Shown here: positions 60,348-64,000 of the stretch, piece by piece | Position numbering within the stretch: position 1 is the stretch's first letter | Layout of the letters: each line of letters starts with the position of its first letter | DNA from: Tropicibacter sp. R16_0 | GTDB lineage: Bacteria; Pseudomonadota; Alphaproteobacteria; Rhodobacterales; Rhodobacteraceae | Length of the DNA stretch: 64,000 bases | Assembly: GCF_017743935.1 (NCBI RefSeq) | Contig: NZ_JAGHRE010000014.1 | Span: forward strand, 1 to 64,000 | Direction: 5' to 3' | Made by a program: the position numbers and the translations under genes | The notes under the pieces: generated by a model | Told to the model about the DNA's origin: nothing | The model's database searches: none | What the model saw: the letters and a program-made list of their open reading frames with translations, nothing else

Positions 60348-61063
60348 ACGTCGATCCCCAGATAGATTTCGCGCACATCCTGACGGTTCATGATTTCGTC
60401 CGGCGCGCCGATGCCTATCACCTTGCCGAAATCGAGCACGAGCAGCCGTTCGACAACGCTTGTCAGAGCATGCAATACGTGCTCGATCCAAATGATTGTC
60501 ACGCCACGTGCGTGCACTGATTTGATCGTGTCGATCAAAGCAACACATTCAGCGTCCGTGAGCCCGCCCGCGATTTCATCGAGAAGCAACAGCTTGGGGT
60601 CGGTGGCAAGCGCCCGCGCCATCTCTAGCCGTTTGCGCTGCAGAAGCGACAAACCAGACGCGGCGTTGTTGGCGACCGACATAAGTTCTGTTTGCTCCAC
60701 GATCTCTGCGCATGCTTGTTCGACGGCTTTTTGGCTAGCGTTGCGGCCATGCATGGCGGCGACGAGCAGGTTTTCAAAAACAGTTAGATTGGCAAAGGGT
60801 TGTGGAATCTGAAACGAGCGCCCGATGCCTGCAAAGCAGCGTTGCATCGCAGGCACTCTGGTCACATCCCGTCCTTCGAACGAAATGCTCCCGGCATCTG
60901 ACATCAGATTGCCGGTAATCAGGTTGAACAAAGTGGATTTTCCAGCCCCATTTGGCCCTATAATACCTAGAGCTTGCCCCTCGGGCACTTCAAAGCTGAC
61001 ATCTTGGGTCACCTTCAACTGACCGAAGCTCTTAGAGACATTTTGCAACGCGAGAATGGGCAT
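60344..61063 (-). CDS. ABC transporter ATP-binding protein (LivG)
   Basis: A 239-residue ATPase with Walker A GPNGAGKSTLF, GIGRSFQIPQPFANLTVFENLLVAA (LivG signature region), SLLQRKRLEMARAL as the ABC signature, Walker B LLLLDEIAGGLTD and the IEHVL His switch. GAAGGA lies 6 bases before the ATG at 61063. The signature is SLLQRKR, not LSGGQ, which is usual for LivG of aromatic-type importers. Confidence 0.9.
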   Translation of the reverse strand: MPILALQNVSKSFGQLKVTQDVSFEVPEGQALGIIGPNGAGKSTLFNLITGNLMSDAGSISFEGRDVTRVPAMQRCFAGIGRSFQIPQPFANLTVFENLLVAAMHGRNASQKAVEQACAEIVEQTELMSVANNAASGLSLLQRKRLEMARALATDPKLLLLDEIAGGLTDAECVALIDTIKSVHARGVTIIWIEHVLHALTSVVERLLVLDFGKVIGIGAPDEIMNRQDVREIYLGIDV

Positions 61064-61113
61064 GACGGGTCCTTCGCGCGCACCCGAAGGCGCGCGCATG
61101 TTAAAAGAGAGGT

Positions 61114-61131
61114 CTGCGCCGAGAGGCGCAG
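61114..61131. terminator. Hairpin between binding-protein and LivG genes
   Basis: CTGCGCC (61114-61120) and GGCGCAG (61125-61131) form a 7-bp stem with a GAGA tetraloop, just after the binding-protein stop. Such a hairpin often stabilises the upstream message or partly terminates transcription, giving more binding protein than ATPase. That role is inferred from position. Confidence 0.55.
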
Positions 61132-61141
61132 GGCATAAAGG

Positions 61142-62419
61142 TCAGGCAGTGATCTCTTCCATCACACCGCCCGTTGGAATGAGCGGCTGATCGGAATTGT
61201 CCACGATCACAAGATCATAGCCGCCGCTGTCGCGCAGTCTCCACTGGCCGCCTACGAGCGGAGTTTTGGCGACATTGGCCGCTGCGAAGGGCGGTAGGCC
61301 CGAGCCGTCGAAGGCAATCCGACCAACGAGGCTGTCAAGTTGCGTCGCTGCGATCGCCTCGGCAACTGCATCGGGATCACCACTGTCTGATACCCGACCC
61401 ATGACGTTTGCAGCCATTTCAAAGAGTGCATGCACAAAGCCAATCGGCTGGGTCCATTGTCGCCCTGTTGCGGCGGTGAATCCGGCTGCAACTTCAGCAG
61501 CACTTTCACCGGTCACTGACGAGGAGAACGGGTGCGACGGCGACCACCACACTTCAGAGCTGAGATTGTGGCCCGTATCACCGAGCGCTTCGACCGCTTG
61601 CGGGAACAAGATCGCCTTGCCAATTGAGGCGGCCTTTGGCGTGAAGCCCTGTTGTTTGGCTTGGGTCCAGAAGGTGGTGAAATCTGGTGGAATTGGAACA
61701 CCGGTCATGATTTCGACGTTGGCGGAACGGAACGCGTTTATCTGGGCAGAGAAATCATCGGTTAGGTTCTGGTATCGGCCGGGATCGGTCAGCCCGTAAC
61801 CCTGCTCGGCGAGAACTGGTGGGAAGCCCACACTGGGGTCGCCCCATGCATTACCATCACCGTCGTTGGGAAAGAGCCCGCCGACCTGTTTGTTGGTAGA
61901 CAGCTGGTTCCACATTGAGGTGAAGACGGAGATCACGTCCTCAAGCCCCCAGAAAAAGTGGTAGCTGTAGTAGAAACGCTCCCACGACCCTGGATCACCG
62001 GGATTGCCTTGCTGGCCAATGAAGTAAGGTTGCCACGGCGCGACTGTAGAAATGCAGGGAACTTCCTCTGCTTCGCATGTTGTGGCCACCGGGTTGGTCG
62101 TTTCCGGAGTCGAGGCGACAAGCATCAAGTCAACGCCGTCATCGATGATCAGTTCGCTTGCAACATCTGCCGCCCGATTGGGGTTCGATTGGCTGTCTTT
62201 GACAATAACCTCAAAATTCGCGCCCGCTTCAGAGTCTGCAAACGCGTCGAGAATGAACTGGTCGGCGTCAGAGAATGCCGCCAGTGCTCCTGATTGCGGG
62301 CTGACATAACCTAGCTTGATCTTCGCGCCTCGCGCGATGGCCGGGGCGGCGAGGCCACCGGCGGCCAGAGCGAGCCCTGCGGCGCTCGTGGATTTCAGTA
62401 GTTTGCGGCGTGTAATCAT
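61142..62419 (-). CDS. ABC transporter substrate-binding protein, Tat-exported (LivK type)
   Basis: A 425-residue periplasmic binding protein of the branched-chain amino acid/aromatic type 1 fold. The N terminus ITRRKLLKSTSAAGLALAAG is a twin-arginine (Tat) signal with APAIARG at the cleavage site. The mature part begins KIKLGYVSPQSGALAAFSDAD, and EVIVKDSQSNPNRAADVASELI is typical of aromatic-binding members. GGGAGGACGAC precedes the ATG at 62419. Ligand unknown; likely the substrate of the hydroxylase. Tat export suggests folding before export. Confidence 0.9.
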   Translation of the reverse strand: MITRRKLLKSTSAAGLALAAGGLAAPAIARGAKIKLGYVSPQSGALAAFSDADQFILDAFADSEAGANFEVIVKDSQSNPNRAADVASELIIDDGVDLMLVASTPETTNPVATTCEAEEVPCISTVAPWQPYFIGQQGNPGDPGSWERFYYSYHFFWGLEDVISVFTSMWNQLSTNKQVGGLFPNDGDGNAWGDPSVGFPPVLAEQGYGLTDPGRYQNLTDDFSAQINAFRSANVEIMTGVPIPPDFTTFWTQAKQQGFTPKAASIGKAILFPQAVEALGDTGHNLSSEVWWSPSHPFSSSVTGESAAEVAAGFTAATGRQWTQPIGFVHALFEMAANVMGRVSDSGDPDAVAEAIAATQLDSLVGRIAFDGSGLPPFAAANVAKTPLVGGQWRLRDSGGYDLVIVDNSDQPLIPTGGVMEEITA

Positions 62420-62447
62420 GTGTCGTCCTCCCAAACGCATAATTTCT

Positions 62448-63509
62448 TCAGGCCATAGGGGCAGAACCCTCCCAGGCGCGCCCAAGCAATGCGCGGATCC
62501 CGTCTTTGGTGATCACGCGCGGGTTCCAGTAAGGGTTTTGCGTGGCCAGATCTGCCATGCGATCCAGATCGTGTTCGGCAACGCCAAGGTCTTGCAACGC
62601 CATCGGCGCGTTCAGCGATTTGGCAAAGTCCCACAGCGCTTGCCCTGGCTCTTGCCCACCAAAGAGCTCCGCCACGGGCGCCAGTTCGGCACTGGCGGTA
62701 GATTGATTGTAAGCTGTTGCGTGAGGAAGAATGATCGCATGGGTTTCCGCGTGCGGCAGGTTCAGCGAGCCACCAAGCGTGTGACAGAGCTTGTGATGCA
62801 GCGCCATACCAACTTGGCCAAGCACTGTCCCACAGGCCCACGCCCCTTCCTGTGTCGTCTGGCGTGCGTCTAGGTCTTTCGGGTCTTGCAATACCGCCGG
62901 AAGCGCCCGTTGAAACGCGGCAATTCCTTCTAGTGCAAGCTGTGTTACGGTCTCGGTGCGGTCTTTTGCATAGAGCGCCTCAACTGCATGCGCCATTGCG
63001 TTCAATGCACTGGTGATGGTCATCTCCGCAGCCAATGTCGTCACAAGTTCTGTATCGTAGAGAACGATACCGGGACGAAGCTTGGGTTCACTCATGGTTG
63101 TTTTTACGCCATTCTTGGTTTGACCAAGAATGGGCGTGCATTCGCTTCCGGCATAGGTCGTAGGTATCGCCACGTGGCCAACGTCACTGCGCAGAACCAA
63201 GGCTTTACCTAGCCCGATTGTTGAACCACCACCAACTGACAGAACACTATCAGCCCCCGATGCGTTCAGATGTGTCAGGGCTTCCTCGGTCACATCAGCC
63301 GGCGTGTGCATTGTGGCCTGGGAAAACACCCCAGCGGCCATGGGGCCAAGTATTTCAGCGAGCTCAAATCCGAGTTCGCTTTGTTGTGGCGTTGTCAGGA
63401 TCAGAGTGCGGTCATAGCCGGCGGCGCGTATCGTGTCTCCCGCATGACGCCGCTGTCCAGCGCCAAAAGCGACGATTTGGTCTGTCGTGTATTGTGCGAT
63501 GTCCAACAC
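62448..63509 (-). CDS. Maleylacetate reductase (iron-containing alcohol dehydrogenase family)
   Basis: A 353-residue enzyme starting with GTG at 63509, preceded by GGGAGG; the longer frame has no better site. Signatures: SVGGGSTIGLGKALVLR (nucleotide binding), PTTYAGSECTPILGQTKNGVKTT, the metal/His region ALNAMAHAVEALYAKDR and LHHKLCHTLGGSLNLPHAETHAIILPH. The enzyme reduces maleylacetate to 3-oxoadipate with NAD(P)H. It is the first gene of the operon, divergent from LysR. Confidence 0.9.
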   Translation of the reverse strand: MLDIAQYTTDQIVAFGAGQRRHAGDTIRAAGYDRTLILTTPQQSELGFELAEILGPMAAGVFSQATMHTPADVTEEALTHLNASGADSVLSVGGGSTIGLGKALVLRSDVGHVAIPTTYAGSECTPILGQTKNGVKTTMSEPKLRPGIVLYDTELVTTLAAEMTITSALNAMAHAVEALYAKDRTETVTQLALEGIAAFQRALPAVLQDPKDLDARQTTQEGAWACGTVLGQVGMALHHKLCHTLGGSLNLPHAETHAIILPHATAYNQSTASAELAPVAELFGGQEPGQALWDFAKSLNAPMALQDLGVAEHDLDRMADLATQNPYWNPRVITKDGIRALLGRAWEGSAPMA

Positions 63510-63581
63510 GAGTATTCCTCCCTGTTGCATCCCACTATGGTCTTTGAACAAGGCATCTTGATCCAATCTTCGGGTCGCAAT

Positions 63582-63596
63582 ATAACTTAGGGTTAT
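63582..63596. promoter_or_regulatory. LysR-type binding box between maleylacetate reductase and LysR genes
   Basis: ATAAC-TTAGG-GTTAT is a perfect 5-bp dyad with 5-bp spacer, of the T-N11-A form bound by LysR regulators. It overlaps the LysR start codon (63595), consistent with autorepression, and lies about 75 bp before the divergent operon start. Confidence 0.6.
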
Positions 63597-64000
63597 GAAA
63601 GTTGATCCGCGCCAGCTCGAAATGCTCTATGCGATCGTCGAAAAAGGCGGGCTTAGCGAGGGTGCGGAAATGCTCGGCAAGTCTCAGCCGAGCCTTAGCC
63701 GCTCACTCTCCCTCCTCGAACAACGGATCGACACTCCCTTGTTCGAAAAAGACCGGCGTCCGCTGCGTCCGACAGAACTGGGCCTTGCCCTTGCCGCAGA
63801 GGGGCGCAAGATCTACGAGGCAGGTCGCATTAGCACAGAGGTTCTCGCACAATACCGCGATGGCAGATCCGGTGGCGTGCGCGTTGGCGGTACGCCCTTC
63901 TTCTTTGATGGCGTAGTTTCAGGCATGCTGGCCAGTTTTCAATTCGAACGCCCGGATGTGCGCATCGATCAGATCTATGGATACATGAACGACTTGCTTC
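63595..64000 (+). CDS. LysR family transcriptional regulator (partial, runs off window)
   Basis: The first 135 residues are present. The N-terminal winged HTH contains LEMLYAIVEKGGLSEGAEMLGKSQPSLSRSLSLLEQRIDTPLFEKDRRPLRPTELG, and the start of the ligand-binding domain follows (GGVRVGGTPFFFDGVVSGMLASFQFERPDVRI). The ATG at 63595 overlaps the LysR-type box. It most likely regulates the divergent aromatic catabolic operon, responding to a pathway intermediate. The 3' part is outside the window. Confidence 0.92.
   Translation, partial: MKVDPRQLEMLYAIVEKGGLSEGAEMLGKSQPSLSRSLSLLEQRIDTPLFEKDRRPLRPTELGLALAAEGRKIYEAGRISTEVLAQYRDGRSGGVRVGGTPFFFDGVVSGMLASFQFERPDVRIDQIYGYMNDLL

Overview
This window looks like part of an extrachromosomal replicon (plasmid or chromid) of a marine alphaproteobacterium of the Roseobacter group (Rhodobacterales). 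Three things point there: a plasmid replication and partition module with a small DnaA_N-type initiator, which is typical of Rhodobacterales DnaA-like plasmids; a DMSP lyase DddP whose six metal and catalytic positions match known DddP numbering exactly; and high GC with many tightly overlapping metabolic operons. The species cannot be named from the sequence.

Layout. (1) 0.2-11.5 kb: a minus-strand detoxification operon (MdaB-type quinone reductase, SDR, three GSTs, DsbA-like protein, HD protein, zinc-free quinone oxidoreductase, type II haloacid dehalogenase-like protein). It is followed by a potassium-channel/LtrA pair, then by an HxlR-type regulator coupled to a DehI-family dehalogenase. 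An identical 20-bp dyad stands before mdaB and before hxlR, so the regulator probably controls both. (2) 11.8-22.1 kb: methylated-osmolyte catabolism, with an orphan OpuAC-type binding protein, a BCCT transporter, DddP, a GlxA/GbdR-like regulator, a dimethylglycine/sarcosine dehydrogenase-like enzyme, an MttB-family methyltransferase lacking pyrrolysine, and an XRE-cupin regulator with ATATTGGAAAT half-sites on both sides. (3) 22.2-24.3 kb: threonine synthase translationally coupled to an unknown P-loop protein. (4) 24.5-32.2 kb: an IS5-type element, a PIN/Phd toxin-antitoxin pair, a tyrosine recombinase, then parB-parA divergent from the DnaA-like initiator, with three palindromic CTTACCC-NN-GGGTAAG sites and a cluster of GGGGGACA repeats.

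(5) 32.2-52.5 kb: an accessory region made largely of unrecognised genes. It holds an excisionase-like HTH protein plus two unusual tyrosine-recombinase-like proteins and a small partner; a GHKL ATPase and a PD-(D/E)XK nuclease that are in the same frame and separated by one TAG codon; a helicase-like protein with four cysteines between its Walker motifs; and about ten small orphan genes. Several of the orphan genes share repeated, hairpin-rich upstream modules, which suggests coordinated expression. (6) 52.6-54.1 kb: a decayed IS30 copy and a fragment of another. (7) 54.2-64 kb: a minus-strand aromatic catabolic operon (maleylacetate reductase, LIV-type ABC importer, TfdB-like hydroxylase, hydroxyquinol 1,2-dioxygenase-like enzyme, BKACE) divergent from a LysR regulator cut by the window end. 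The enzymes outline a route from a phenolic through hydroxyquinol and maleylacetate to 3-oxoadipate. BKACE could finish it to acetoacetate and succinyl-CoA.

Most promising for follow-up are the amber-interrupted GHKL-nuclease gene, the parS-like sites, the hairpin-rich leaders of the orphan genes, and the BKACE-terminated hydroxyquinol pathway. All family assignments rest on reading motifs by eye. No similarity search was run.
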